From NCBI RefSeq assembly GCF_030140925.1, contig NZ_JARBWD010000001.1, forward strand, positions 1,798,001-1,862,000: a stretch of DNA of 64,000 nt, written 5' to 3'. Origin of the DNA: Parerythrobacter aestuarii (GTDB lineage: Bacteria > Pseudomonadota > Alphaproteobacteria > Sphingomonadales > Sphingomonadaceae). A program made the translations under genes and the position numbers. Numbering within the stretch: the stretch's first letter is position 1; each line of letters starts with the position of its first letter. The notes under the pieces are model-generated. The model made no database searches. It was not told the DNA's origin and saw nothing but the letters and a program-made list of their open reading frames with translations. Positions 42,911 through 52,123 of the stretch are shown here, piece by piece.

Positions 42911-44058
42911 GCCAGCACCAGTTCGGAGGAAACTAGCTCGCCCAGCAGCGCATCGAGCAGCGGCATGCCCTTGGGTGTAACCGACAGACGGTCGCCGTCA
43001 TGTTCGACCATGCCCAGGCGTGCGTAGAATTGGGCCCGCTCATCATCAACCAACCCTTCCGGTGCAATCCCGAACCGGCGCGCCATAACCGCGAGATCGA
43101 CACCCTCGGTGAGGCGCAGTCCCATCATCAGGGCTTCGGAGGCTTGCTCTGCCGCTGCGAGGGCGCGCTCTTCCTGCGTACCACTCCCTGCATCCTCGAT
43201 AGCAGTCAGCCAGTTCTCCGGCTTCTTATGGCGGGTGGTGGCAATCCCGCTCCGACGGCCATGCGCACCGGGGCCGATCCCGCAATAGTCCTCGTAACGC
43301 CAGTAGGTTAGGTTGTGCCGGCTTTCCTCGCCGGGTCGGGCATGATTGCTGACCTCATAGGCTGGGAGGCCTGCAGCAGCTGTCATCGCCTGCGTCACGG
43401 CGAACATGTCGGCCGCTGGGTCGTCATCGAGCGGTGTGAAAGTGCCTTGCCGCACATCGGTGGCAAAGCGCGTGCCGGGCTCGATGGTCAGCTGGTAGAG
43501 CGAGAGGTGCGACGTGCCGAAGCCAAGCGCGCATGCCAGCTCGGCGCGCCACTGCGCCTCGGTCTGGCCGGGCCGGGCATAGATCAGGTCGAAACTGACC
43601 CGGCCGAAGTTCGCTTGTGCGGTATCGAGTGCGGCCAGCGCTTCGTCCGCACCATGCAACCGCCCGAGGAACCGCAGGGTTGCATCGTCCAGTGCCTGCA
43701 CGCCGAGCGAGACGCGGTTCACCCCGGCTGCGGCGAGGTCGGCAAAATTGGCCGCTTCGACCGAGGACGGATTGGCTTCCAGCGTAATCTCGATATCGGG
43801 CGCGAAGCCCCACAGGGCCTGGGCCTCGCTCAGCAATGACGCCACGAGGGCAGGGGGCATCAGCGACGGCGTACCGCCGCCGAAGAAGACCGATGTCAGC
43901 GGTTCACCGCCCGCCAGCCCGGCCTCATAGCGCATGTCGGCCAGCATCGCTCGCTCCCACAGCGCATGATCAACGCTGGCGCGGACATGGCTGTTGAAGT
44001 CGCAATAGGGGCATTTCTTCGCGCAGAAGGGCCAGTGAATGTAGAGTGCGCGGGCCAT
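42907..44058 (-). CDS. hemW: HemW, radical SAM haem chaperone (coproporphyrinogen oxidase-like)
   Basis: 383 residues from ATG 44058. Radical SAM site Cys12-x3-Cys16-x2-Cys19 (PFCAKKCPYCDF), FFGGGTPSLM, and HemW-type RHNLTYWRYEDYCGIGPGAH with a C-terminal HemW domain. Delivers haem to respiratory proteins rather than making it. Followed by xerC through GTGA coupling; a family 2 repeat lies upstream, between it and rdgB. Confidence 0.92.
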   Translation of the reverse strand: MARALYIHWPFCAKKCPYCDFNSHVRASVDHALWERAMLADMRYEAGLAGGEPLTSVFFGGGTPSLMPPALVASLLSEAQALWGFAPDIEITLEANPSSVEAANFADLAAAGVNRVSLGVQALDDATLRFLGRLHGADEALAALDTAQANFGRVSFDLIYARPGQTEAQWRAELACALGFGTSHLSLYQLTIEPGTRFATDVRQGTFTPLDDDPAADMFAVTQAMTAAAGLPAYEVSNHARPGEESRHNLTYWRYEDYCGIGPGAHGRRSGIATTRHKKPENWLTAIEDAGSGTQEERALAAAEQASEALMMGLRLTEGVDLAVMARRFGIAPEGLVDDERAQFYARLGMVEHDGDRLSVTPKGMPLLDALLGELVSSELVLA

Positions 44059-44081
44059 AGAAAGGTCTCTAGCACCTTCGT

Positions 44082-44158
44082 GATCCCCCGCGAAGGCGGG
44101 GGTCTCAGGCAATCGGGCAAATCACGGGCGGGCTGAGGTCCCCGCCTGCGCGGGGACA
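44082..44158. repeat. intergenic inverted repeat, family 2 (copy B)
   Basis: Two imperfect arms (about 44082-44110 and 44131-44158), each with a CCCCGC/GCGGGG dyad and ending TCTCAG or CTGAGG towards the centre. Same design as 40918-41049. Lies between the rdgB stop and hemW start. Confidence 0.75.
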
Positions 44159-44162
44159 CACG

Positions 44163-44789
44163 CTAGCCGAATTGCTCCGCTACCAGCTTCGCGAAGGCAT
44201 CGGCGCGGTGGCTGATGGCGTGCTTCTGCGCCGGATCGATCTCGGCAAAGGTCTGCTCGCGTCCGGTTGGTACGAACACGGGGTCATAGCCAAAGCCGAG
44301 CGTACCCCTAGGGGGCCAGGTCAGCGATCCGGTGCACTTGCCTTCGTAGATTGCATGCTCCCCGTCTGGCCAGGCGATGGCCAGCACGCAATGGAACGCC
44401 GCACTGCGATCGACGTCTGGCCCCAATTGCTGCAGCATCCCTTCGACCTTGCCCATCGCCATGTACCAGTCCCGGCCCGGCTCGCCTTCGAACCATTGCC
44501 GCTCGGCCCAGTCGGCGGTGTAGACACCGGGCCGGCCATCCAGTGAATCGACCGCCAACCCACTGTCATCAGCTAGCGCCGCCATCCCCGAGGCCTCGGC
44601 TGCTGCGCGCGCCTTGATGAGGGCGTTCTCGACAAAGGTCTTGCCGGTCTCTGCCGGCTCCGGCAGGCCCAGTGAACCGGCACTGATGCATTTGACCCCG
44701 TAGGGATCGAGCAGCGCCGAGATTTCCTTCAGCTTGCCTGCATTGTGCGTGGCGATCACCAGCGAGCCGGAGCCGAGACGGCGTGTCAT
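44163..44789 (-). CDS. rdgB: non-canonical purine NTP pyrophosphatase (RdgB/HAM1)
   Basis: 208 residues from ATG 44789. Hydrolyses dITP, XTP and related nucleotides to keep them out of DNA. Motifs: [54 protein letters not shown] and the closing [10 protein letters not shown]. Overlaps the rph stop by ATGA. Confidence 0.96.
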   Translation of the reverse strand: MTRRLGSGSLVIATHNAGKLKEISALLDPYGVKCISAGSLGLPEPAETGKTFVENALIKARAAAEASGMAALADDSGLAVDSLDGRPGVYTADWAERQWFEGEPGRDWYMAMGKVEGMLQQLGPDVDRSAAFHCVLAIAWPDGEHAIYEGKCTGSLTWPPRGTLGFGYDPVFVPTGREQTFAEIDPAQKHAISHRADAFAKLVAEQFG

Positions 44790-45499
44790 GCGGTAGCCTT
44801 GCCCTGGGCCGTGAAGATCTCTGCGCAACCGATCTGAGCCAGTCGAAGCAGGCGCAGAAAGCCTTCCTCGTCATAGGGTGCGCCCTCGGCGGTTGCCTGA
44901 GCCTCTGCGATCTTGCCGCCTTCGATCAGTACGAAGTTGGCGTCTGCATCAGCGTTGCTGTCCTCTGGGTAGTCGAGATCGAGCACTGGCGTGCCATCAT
45001 AGATGCCGCAGGAAATAGCAGCGACCTTCGCCGTGATCGGATCTTCTTTGAGGGCACCTGACTTGAGCAGGCCGTTGACAGCAAGCCGCAACGCCACCCA
45101 TGCGCCAGAGATGGAGGCAGTACGTGTCCCGCCATCGGCCTGGATGACGTCGCAATCGAGCGTGATCTGGTGCTCGCCGAGTTTCTTGAGATCGACAACG
45201 GCCCGCAGCGACCGCCCGATCAGGCGCTGGATCTCCTGCGTCCGGCCCGATTGTTTCCCCCGTGCCGCTTCGCGCGAGCCGCGCGTATGTGTCGCGCGCG
45301 GGAGCATGGAATACTCGCCTGTTACCCAGCCTTCTCCCTTGCCGCGCAACCATGGCGGCAAGCGGTCTTCGACGCTGGCGGTGCACAACACACGTGTGTC
45401 GCCGAAGCTGATCAGACAGGAGCCCTCGGCGTGCTTGGTATAGCCGGTCTCGATAGTGATAGCGCGCATCTCGTCGGGCGCGCGTCCGGAAGGTCGCAT
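44786..45499 (-). CDS. rph: ribonuclease PH
   Basis: 237 residues from ATG 45499 (AAAGGA upstream). Phosphorolytic 3' exoribonuclease for tRNA maturation. [11 protein letters not shown] start, [51 protein letters not shown] and [13 protein letters not shown] are all as expected. First gene of rph-rdgB, divergent from the DUF6882-like gene. Confidence 0.96.
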   Translation of the reverse strand: MRPSGRAPDEMRAITIETGYTKHAEGSCLISFGDTRVLCTASVEDRLPPWLRGKGEGWVTGEYSMLPRATHTRGSREAARGKQSGRTQEIQRLIGRSLRAVVDLKKLGEHQITLDCDVIQADGGTRTASISGAWVALRLAVNGLLKSGALKEDPITAKVAAISCGIYDGTPVLDLDYPEDSNADADANFVLIEGGKIAEAQATAEGAPYDEEGFLRLLRLAQIGCAEIFTAQGKATA

Positions 45500-45569
45500 G
45501 AAAATCCTTTCGTTTGGATGCAGGCGGCCATAAATCAACTGCCGAAGCGTTCAACCCGAAAGGACCGGT

Positions 45570-46133
45570 ATGATACTGCCAGCAGCACTGTTCCTGAGCA
45601 TGGTCTTGACTGGTACCATGCCCGAAGACAGCTCGAACAGCGGTAACGAAAGCGCTGAAGCTAGCAATGACCGGATGGCGGATGCACCGGACCTGGCGGT
45701 AGCGCGCGCCATGAGCGGACTGCAGCAGAAGACGCAATTTCATATCGGCACCTGGAAGCTGGACGAGAGCTCTTGGGCCGTCGATCTCGACCGGGGTGTG
45801 ATCGAATTCACCAACAAGGAAGGATGGCTGATATCCGCTCCGGTGCAAGTCATCGGCACTCACGATACCCGTGACGGCACCTTCATGTGGGGCTGGGATC
45901 ATCCATCGGTACCGGCGGCGAGTGCGCAGGCGGCCCTTTTGCTCAAGACTTACGCCGAAGCCCACGGACTCACCGAAGTCTCGACCCAACTGGGCGTGCT
46001 TTCTGATGAACGCGCATGGGAACTGACAGCGCTCGCGGATTACCTTGCGGAGTCCAACGGCGCGTATCGTGCCCCCATCGGGACAACCAATGTGTACATG
46101 ACCTTTGGGCAGCTCAACATCGCGAAAGAATGA
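45570..46133 (+). CDS. DUF6882-like protein upstream of hrcA
   Basis: 187 residues. Hydrophobic start (ILPAALFLSMVLTGTM), perhaps a signal peptide or weak anchor, a Ser/Asn/Glu-rich linker, then a domain with GTWKLDESSWAVDLDRGVIEF, PVQVIGTHDTRDGTFMWGWD and a final GAYRAPIGTTNVYMTF that resembles DUF6882. Function unknown. AAAGGA precedes the ATG. Its stop overlaps the hrcA start by ATGA, so it is coupled to the heat-shock repressor; in most alphaproteobacteria rph and hrcA are direct neighbours without it. Confidence 0.7.
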   Translation: MILPAALFLSMVLTGTMPEDSSNSGNESAEASNDRMADAPDLAVARAMSGLQQKTQFHIGTWKLDESSWAVDLDRGVIEFTNKEGWLISAPVQVIGTHDTRDGTFMWGWDHPSVPAASAQAALLLKTYAEAHGLTEVSTQLGVLSDERAWELTALADYLAESNGAYRAPIGTTNVYMTFGQLNIAKE

Positions 46134-47167
46134 CAGCAGAGATTTCCGACCTGACCGACCGCGCACGGGCAATCTTCCAGCTCGTCGTCGAAGGCTATCT
46201 GGAAAGCGGACAGCCGGTCGGTTCCAAGACCTTGTCGCAAGATCAGGCACTCGATCTGTCTCCCGCTTCGATCCGATCCGTGCTGGCAGACCTCGAATCC
46301 ATCGGCTTGCTTGCCGCGCCGCACACCAGCGCCGGGCGCATGCCGACCGAAACGGGCCTGCGGTTGTTTGTCGACGGGATGATGCAGGTTGCCGAACCGA
46401 CACGGGCCGAACGCGAAACCATCCAAGCGCGTCTGGGGCATTCCGGCCCGATCGAGCAAGCGCTTGAAGCGACCAGCTCCATGCTGTCAGACCTCTCGGG
46501 AGCAGCAGGCATGGTCATGGTCCCTAGCCGCGAACCACGCCTCGCCCAGATCTCGCTGGTACCTCTGGGCCAGGGTCGTGCGCTCGCCGTCCTGGTCGGC
46601 GAAGACGGCGGGATCGAAAACCGCGTAATCGAGATCGGCGATACGCCTGCCAATGTGCTGGAACAGGTCAGCAATTACATCACCGCACGGCTTGCAGGGC
46701 GGACGCTCAGCGAAGCCACCCGTGCTGTGCGTGCGGAAATTTCCGCTGGCCGGTCGGCTCTCGACAAGGCGAGCCAGGACCTCGTCGAACGCGGCCTTGC
46801 GGTATGGACAGAGGACGCCACCCAGCGCCCGGTACTGATCGTGCGCGGTCAGGCGAACTTACTCGACGAAAGCGCTCTCGAGGACCTCGACCGGGTCCGC
46901 TCCTTGCTCGACGACCTGGAAAACAAGCAATCCGTGGCCGAGCTGCTGGAGACCGCGCGTGACGCTGATTCAACGCGCATATTTATCGGCAGCGAGAACC
47001 GCCTTTTTGCACTTTCAGGTTCGTCCGTCATCGCATCCCCCTATCGCGACCGCGAAGGAAAAGTCGTTGGCGTGCTGGGCGTGATCGGCCCCACGCGGTT
47101 GAATTACGCGCGCGTCGTCCCCATGGTGGATTTTACGGCCCGTTCGCTGGGCAAACTGATCGGTTAA
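46130..47167 (+). CDS. hrcA: heat-inducible transcription repressor HrcA
   Basis: 345 residues from ATG 46130. N-terminal winged helix (RARAIFQLVVEGYLESGQPV, LSPASIRSVLADLESIGLL, HTSAGRMPTETGLR), GAF-like middle and the closing GVIGPTRLNYARVVPMVD. Represses groESL-type genes through CIRCE elements with GroEL help. No CIRCE was found in this window, so its targets lie elsewhere. grpE follows after 20 bases. Confidence 0.94.
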   Translation: MTAEISDLTDRARAIFQLVVEGYLESGQPVGSKTLSQDQALDLSPASIRSVLADLESIGLLAAPHTSAGRMPTETGLRLFVDGMMQVAEPTRAERETIQARLGHSGPIEQALEATSSMLSDLSGAAGMVMVPSREPRLAQISLVPLGQGRALAVLVGEDGGIENRVIEIGDTPANVLEQVSNYITARLAGRTLSEATRAVRAEISAGRSALDKASQDLVERGLAVWTEDATQRPVLIVRGQANLLDESALEDLDRVRSLLDDLENKQSVAELLETARDADSTRIFIGSENRLFALSGSSVIASPYRDREGKVVGVLGVIGPTRLNYARVVPMVDFTARSLGKLIG

Positions 47168-47187
47168 CCGAAAGCCTCAAAAGAACA

Positions 47188-47793
47188 ATGATCGACAACG
47201 ACAAGAAGCAGGACACTGCGGCTGACGCAGAGGTTGAGAAAGAAATGGCCAAGGAAATGGAGGGCGTTCCCGAACACCTTCGCGATGATGGCGGCAGTGA
47301 CGCTGAAGAGAGCGGCGACATTACCGCTGCTCTGGAGGCGCTGAAGAACGATCTCGAGACCGCCAAGCAGGAAACGCTCTACGCCAAGGCCGAGACCCAG
47401 AACGTCCGCCGCCGCATGGAGAAAGACGTTGCCGACGCCCGCGCCTATGCCGCCACCGGCTTTGCCCGCGATATCCTGTCAGTATCGGACAACCTGACCC
47501 GTGCGGTCGATGCGATCCCGGAGGAGTTGCGCGAAGACGAGAAGTTCAAGGGTCTCGTCGCCGGTATCGATGCCACCCGCCGCGAGATCGACAAGGTTTT
47601 CGCCCAGCATGGGGTAAGCCGCATTGCCGCGATGGGCCTGCCGCTTGATCCGAACCAACATCAGGCGATGATGGAAGTTCCGACCGATGACGCCGAACCC
47701 GGTACCATCGTGCAGGAGATGCAGGCCGGCTACATGATCAAGGATCGCCTGCTCCGCCCGGCGCTGGTAGGCGTGGCGAAGAAGCCCGACTAA
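47188..47793 (+). CDS. grpE: nucleotide exchange factor GrpE
   Basis: 201 residues. Acidic disordered N-terminus (1-50), long coiled-coil helix, then the beta domain with MGLPLDPNQHQAMMEVPTDD and EMQAGYMIKDRLLRPALVGV. Releases ADP from DnaK. Co-directional with hrcA; dnaK-dnaJ are 5.5 kb downstream on the same strand. Confidence 0.95.
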   Translation: MIDNDKKQDTAADAEVEKEMAKEMEGVPEHLRDDGGSDAEESGDITAALEALKNDLETAKQETLYAKAETQNVRRRMEKDVADARAYAATGFARDILSVSDNLTRAVDAIPEELREDEKFKGLVAGIDATRREIDKVFAQHGVSRIAAMGLPLDPNQHQAMMEVPTDDAEPGTIVQEMQAGYMIKDRLLRPALVGVAKKPD

Positions 47794-47794
47794 A

Positions 47795-48460
47795 TCACAG
47801 CTCCGGCATCTTCGTCGCCTTGATCCCTTCGATCACACCAGCGTTCACCTGCGCCTTGTTCCCGGCGAATGCGGGCAATTTCATGCTGTCGAAATAGTTG
47901 GGCAAAGCCGCGCGTTCGATCTCCAGCGCCTCTGCGTCCACCAGCCGGTCGAGATATCCCACCCGCAGCGCTTCGTCGGGATCGAACATCATGCCCGTAC
48001 TGATCGCCTTTCGGCCCGATGGGGCCAGGCGATGGGTGGCCAGAACGACGGCAAATGCAGGCAAGACCAACCCGATCAAAGTCTCGTTCATGCCGATCTT
48101 GAAGTCGCCACGGATGCCGATTGCGCGGTCCGATGCCATCATCAGGAACGCGCCCGCAGGATAGGCATTGCCGGTGCAGATCGTGACCACTGGGGCTGGG
48201 TGCGTCAGGATGTCGAGGATCGCATCCTGCCCGGCCTGCAGCATCTCCAGCGCCGGGCCCGGTCCCTGGGCAAAGGTCTTGAGGTCGAACCCGGCCGAGA
48301 ACAGGCCCGGCTTGCCTTCCAACACCACTGGCAGTTGCTTCGCCGCTGCATTGGCCAGCACTTCGCGGATGCGCGCCAGCATGGGGATCGACATGGCATT
48401 GACCTTGCCATCGTCCATTCTTGCATGGACGGCCGGCCCCAATTCACTTGTCTCGATCAT
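47795..48460 (-). CDS. enoyl-CoA hydratase/isomerase family protein
   Basis: 221 residues from ATG 48460, fixed by GGAGG. Crotonase fold: DDGKVNAMSIPML, GLFSAGFDLKTF (oxyanion loop) and AYPAGAFLMMASDRAIG with GMNETLIGLVLP. The usual catalytic Glu positions are not both obvious (GNAYPAGAF in place of GxAxGGG, NETLIG in the second), so hydratase activity is uncertain. Stop lies one base from the grpE stop (convergent). Confidence 0.82.
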   Translation of the reverse strand: MIETSELGPAVHARMDDGKVNAMSIPMLARIREVLANAAAKQLPVVLEGKPGLFSAGFDLKTFAQGPGPALEMLQAGQDAILDILTHPAPVVTICTGNAYPAGAFLMMASDRAIGIRGDFKIGMNETLIGLVLPAFAVVLATHRLAPSGRKAISTGMMFDPDEALRVGYLDRLVDAEALEIERAALPNYFDSMKLPAFAGNKAQVNAGVIEGIKATKMPEL

Positions 48461-48600
48461 GTATCCTCCCTCGAATTGCCAGCCACAGCACGCCTTCGGT
48501 TTGCGAAACCGAGCACGCCTCTGGCGGGTGGGCTGAAGCGATGTTAGGCCCTTCATGACAGGCGCCTGAAGCCGGCGCAAAGGTTTGGAGGTACTCTATC

Positions 48601-50349
48601 GTGAAATTCCTGCCCATCGTCACCGCTACCCTGCTGGCAACGACTGCCGCACCTGCATTGGCGACGACCAACGCAAATGACGAGCTGGAGGCCCTGACCG
48701 GGGAGTATTACGAGTTCCAGGTCATACAATCGGGGCGGACACTGGACGAAAAGGGCAATCCCCAGCCGACCACCTCATTGCCTTCGGTCACGCCCGAAGC
48801 ACAGTTGGCACGCGCAGCATTCGCGCAGGAAATGCTGGAACTTCTCGACTCGATCGACAGCACGGAACTCTCCGAGAAATCCAGGATCGATGCCGCCGTC
48901 TTCCGCACGCTGCTCAATGAAGAGGTCGGCGATGCCCAATACCGCGAATGGGAAATGCCCTTCGACAGCGACAATAATTTCTGGAGCTACCTGGCGGGGC
49001 GGCGCGGTTTCCGCTCCGTAGAGGACTACGAGCGTTACATCGGGCAGATGCGCGACCTGCCGCGCTATTTCGCAGAGCATACCGCGAATGCGCGAACTGG
49101 CCTCGCTCGGGGGTTCTCCGTGCCGCGAGTGACGCTGGAAGGCCGCGATGCATCGCTCGCCGCCTATGTCACGGACAAAGCCGAGGATAGTCCGTTCTGG
49201 GTACCTTTCACACAAATGCCTGACGGGATCCCGGCCAGCGAGGCCAATCGGCTCAAGGAAGCGGGAGTGGCCGCAATCCAAGAGGCTGTAACGCCCGCCT
49301 ATGCCGAGCTGCTGACGTTCTTCCGCGAAGAATATCTCCCGCAGACCCGCACCGAACTCGCTGCCGAAGCCATGCCTGATGGCCCTGCCTATTATGCCCA
49401 GCAGATCCGGCAATACACGACGCTCGATCTTTCAGCCGAGCAGATCCATCAGATTGGGCTCGAAGAAGTCGCAAGAATCACCGCCGAAATGGCGAAGGTG
49501 AAAGCCGAGGCTGGGTTCGAAGGCACGCTGGACGAATTCGTCCGTTTCCTGCGCACCGACCCTCAATTCGTTGCCAGCTCGCCCGATGAGCTGATGGGCG
49601 TCTCGGCCTATACCGCCAAGAGGGTCGATGGAGTGCTGGATGAGTTCTTCGGCTTCTTGCCTCGTCACCGCTTCTCGATCGTCGAAGTCGATCCGGCAAT
49701 CGCCCCGTTCTATACGGCCGGGCGTGGTGGCTACGAAGCGTGCCAGATGAACACCTATGACCTGCCGTCGCGACCGCTCTACAATATCCCCGCGCTGACC
49801 CTGCATGAATGCGCCCCGGGTCACAGTTTCCAGGCCGCTGTCGCCAACGAACAGCCCGAAGCGGCCAGATTCCGCCGCCGCACCTATTTTTCCGGCTTTG
49901 GCGAGGGCTGGGGGCTCTACACCGAGTACCTCGGTGAAGAGATGGGGATATACCGCACCCCTTACGAGCGCTTCGGGAAGCTCAGCTACGAGATGTGGCG
50001 CGCCGTTCGGCTGGTGATCGATACCGGTATCCATCACTATGGCTGGAGCCGTGAACGGGCGGTCGACTACCTAGCATCGCGCACTGCCCTCTCCACGCAC
50101 GAGGTCAACACAGAGGTCGATCGCTACATCAGCTGGCCAGGGCAGGCGCTGGCTTACAAACTCGGAGAGATGACAATCCGCCGGGTCCGAAAGAAAGCCG
50201 AGGCCGAACTGGGCGATCAGTTCGATCTCCGTAAATTCCACGATGTAGTTCTGTCGCTGGGTTCGGTGCCGTTGCCGGTCCTGGAAGAACGGATCGATGC
50301 CTTCATCGCCGATGGTGGTCAGGGACTTGAAGGTGTCAAATACGACTAA
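48601..50349 (+). CDS. DUF885 secreted zinc-peptidase-like protein
   Basis: 582 residues. GTG start with GGAGG nine bases upstream; signal peptide to about ALATT. DUF885 family with the metal motif HECAPGH (His402, Glu403, His408) and GEGWGLYTEYL, which supplies the third ligand in related peptidases. Other landmarks: GPAYYAQQIRQYTT, EVDPAIAPFYTAG and SWPGQALAYKLGEMTI. Predicted periplasmic peptidase; substrate unknown. A small cytochrome c gene follows after 12 bases. Confidence 0.88.
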   Translation: MKFLPIVTATLLATTAAPALATTNANDELEALTGEYYEFQVIQSGRTLDEKGNPQPTTSLPSVTPEAQLARAAFAQEMLELLDSIDSTELSEKSRIDAAVFRTLLNEEVGDAQYREWEMPFDSDNNFWSYLAGRRGFRSVEDYERYIGQMRDLPRYFAEHTANARTGLARGFSVPRVTLEGRDASLAAYVTDKAEDSPFWVPFTQMPDGIPASEANRLKEAGVAAIQEAVTPAYAELLTFFREEYLPQTRTELAAEAMPDGPAYYAQQIRQYTTLDLSAEQIHQIGLEEVARITAEMAKVKAEAGFEGTLDEFVRFLRTDPQFVASSPDELMGVSAYTAKRVDGVLDEFFGFLPRHRFSIVEVDPAIAPFYTAGRGGYEACQMNTYDLPSRPLYNIPALTLHECAPGHSFQAAVANEQPEAARFRRRTYFSGFGEGWGLYTEYLGEEMGIYRTPYERFGKLSYEMWRAVRLVIDTGIHHYGWSRERAVDYLASRTALSTHEVNTEVDRYISWPGQALAYKLGEMTIRRVRKKAEAELGDQFDLRKFHDVVLSLGSVPLPVLEERIDAFIADGGQGLEGVKYD

Positions 50350-50361
50350 GGAGACAGCGCT

Positions 50362-50850
50362 ATGAAGATCCGAAAGGCCTGGCCAGCCATTGCGCTTGTG
50401 GTAGGAACGGTCGTCCTTGGCGGCGACCTCTCAGCGCAAGAGGAGGCAGGAGCAAGTCCTCCGCCTACGGTGACAATGGACGCGATCGACGTCGTCGCTG
50501 CTCGGCGAAATGCTTTCTTCCTTTCGACCCGTGCCGTTGCCCAGATCAAGCAAGGCCTGGCGAAAGACGGCGATCTTCGCTTCACTCGGGGCGGCGCAAT
50601 CTTGTTGGCCCGCTGGGCGGAAACGCTTCCCAGAATGTTTCCGGACGGGTCGAATGTCTCGCCCACACGAGCGTTGGACACAGTGTGGAGCGACCGTGAA
50701 GGATTTGAAGCGAGGGCCAGCGCTTATCGTGAAGCCGCAGTGGAGTTGGCGAAACTCGCTGAATCAGGTGACAGGGCAGGTGCCAACGAAGCCTTCATGG
50801 CAATGGCTGACACCTGCAAGGCCTGTCACGACGGTTACCGCGAGGAATAG
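50362..50850 (+). CDS. cytochrome c' family protein
   Basis: 162 residues. Signal peptide to about LSAQE, four-helix body, and a C-terminal haem motif CKACH (Cys152, Cys155, His156) followed by DGYREE, the arrangement of class II cytochromes c'. These bind NO or CO and may protect against NO. AAGGAG precedes the ATG. Probably co-transcribed with the DUF885 gene. Confidence 0.88.
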   Translation: MKIRKAWPAIALVVGTVVLGGDLSAQEEAGASPPPTVTMDAIDVVAARRNAFFLSTRAVAQIKQGLAKDGDLRFTRGGAILLARWAETLPRMFPDGSNVSPTRALDTVWSDREGFEARASAYREAAVELAKLAESGDRAGANEAFMAMADTCKACHDGYREE

Positions 50851-50855
50851 CCTCG

Positions 50856-52019
50856 TCAGACAAGCTGAGCGGCGTTTTCGTCGCGGTGCTTTTTCAGATA
50901 TTTCATGAACGGCGTACCACCGGTGCCGACATCGGGGTCGTTCCCTGCAATGCTGCCCGCCTGCTTGTTGATGTAGCTCGCGGCATATTCCAGGTGCCGG
51001 GTGCGGAAACGGGCCGACTGGTTGAGACACGCGTTGAAGGCATCTTTCAGGCTTTGGCTGCCCGATGCTTCGACGAAGCTACGCAGTGTCGTGTGCGCTG
51101 CCAGGTCTTCGATGAAGCGGCGGTGCTGGACCGGGCGATACTGGTGGAGCTCGTCGAGGAAGCTCTTGAGTGGGTCGTCGCTATGGCCGACCTTGAACAA
51201 CGCATCCATCGCCGGAACGATCGAAGACTGGCTACCGGTTTGCCCACGCAGTGCCTGCGGTTTGCCGCCCAGCTTCTCGACGCCTTCGTAAATAAGGCCA
51301 CCATGTTCCAGCGCCGGGTTGTTGGCCCAGCCATGGATGTAAGGGCGCACGCGGTGGAAATAGACATACGGGTCGCAGCGCTCGGGCATCCGCGCAAAAT
51401 GGGCGTAGATTCGTTCCCATGCCTGATCCATCTCCACGAGCAGGCGCTCCGCCTCGGCATCATCGCCGTTTTTCGCGACACTGACCAGCTTCGCCGCATT
51501 ATCCAGCAGGACACCGGCTTCGGCCTCTATCGCGACGTGGATCATCACGAACCAGTTCTCGTCATCTCCGCCGACGAAGTTCTGGTACATATAGATATTG
51601 TCGAGCGCGATCGGACCGGATTTGTCCAGCCTCGCCCAGTTGTCGAGGACATAGCCGGAGTAGGGGAGCAACGGAGCCTGTCCCAACCGGTCGGATACCG
51701 CCACCATCGGTCTGGCAAGGTTCGCCGGGAGGAAGGCGGGCGGGGTGGCTTCGCCCCAGACATAGGCCTGCACGAGGAAGGAATAGTGCACCATCGCGGT
51801 GCGAACTTCTTCATCGCGAGCCTCGCGCGCCCATTCTTCGAGTCCCGGATCGGGCAGCTGGTCGAGCCAGTGGCGAACCCTGCCGGTCGAGAGCAGGCCG
51901 GAGAGGTTTCCGGCGGCTTCGCGCACGCTGGCAAGGTGCGAGGGCAGGGTGATCACGTCGATCTCGTAATGCGAAAGGTAACCGCGTTCGCGGCTCAAAC
52001 CGTAGTCTTTAAGCTCCAT
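50856..52019 (-). CDS. indoleamine 2,3-dioxygenase family haem protein
   Basis: 387 residues. C-terminal half follows the IDO pattern: RPYIHGW, GQTGSQSSIVPAMDALF, DELHQYRPVQHRRFIEDL, then RTRHLEYAASYI with the predicted proximal haem ligand His342 and the VGTGGTPFMKYLKK ending. IDO opens the indole ring of tryptophan to N-formylkynurenine. Related PrnB proteins of the same superfamily do other indole chemistry, so the substrate is not certain. No kynureninase or formamidase gene is nearby. Convergent with the cytochrome gene. Confidence 0.78.
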   Translation of the reverse strand: MELKDYGLSRERGYLSHYEIDVITLPSHLASVREAAGNLSGLLSTGRVRHWLDQLPDPGLEEWAREARDEEVRTAMVHYSFLVQAYVWGEATPPAFLPANLARPMVAVSDRLGQAPLLPYSGYVLDNWARLDKSGPIALDNIYMYQNFVGGDDENWFVMIHVAIEAEAGVLLDNAAKLVSVAKNGDDAEAERLLVEMDQAWERIYAHFARMPERCDPYVYFHRVRPYIHGWANNPALEHGGLIYEGVEKLGGKPQALRGQTGSQSSIVPAMDALFKVGHSDDPLKSFLDELHQYRPVQHRRFIEDLAAHTTLRSFVEASGSQSLKDAFNACLNQSARFRTRHLEYAASYINKQAGSIAGNDPDVGTGGTPFMKYLKKHRDENAAQLV

Positions 52020-52123
52020 TGTTGAGACTCTTTGGCCAAGCGCGGGTTGGGCCGCTTGGACGGCAATCCGGTATCAATTGAAACCGGATTGCACAAGATC
52101 GCTACGGTAAAAAGTCGGTAGTG

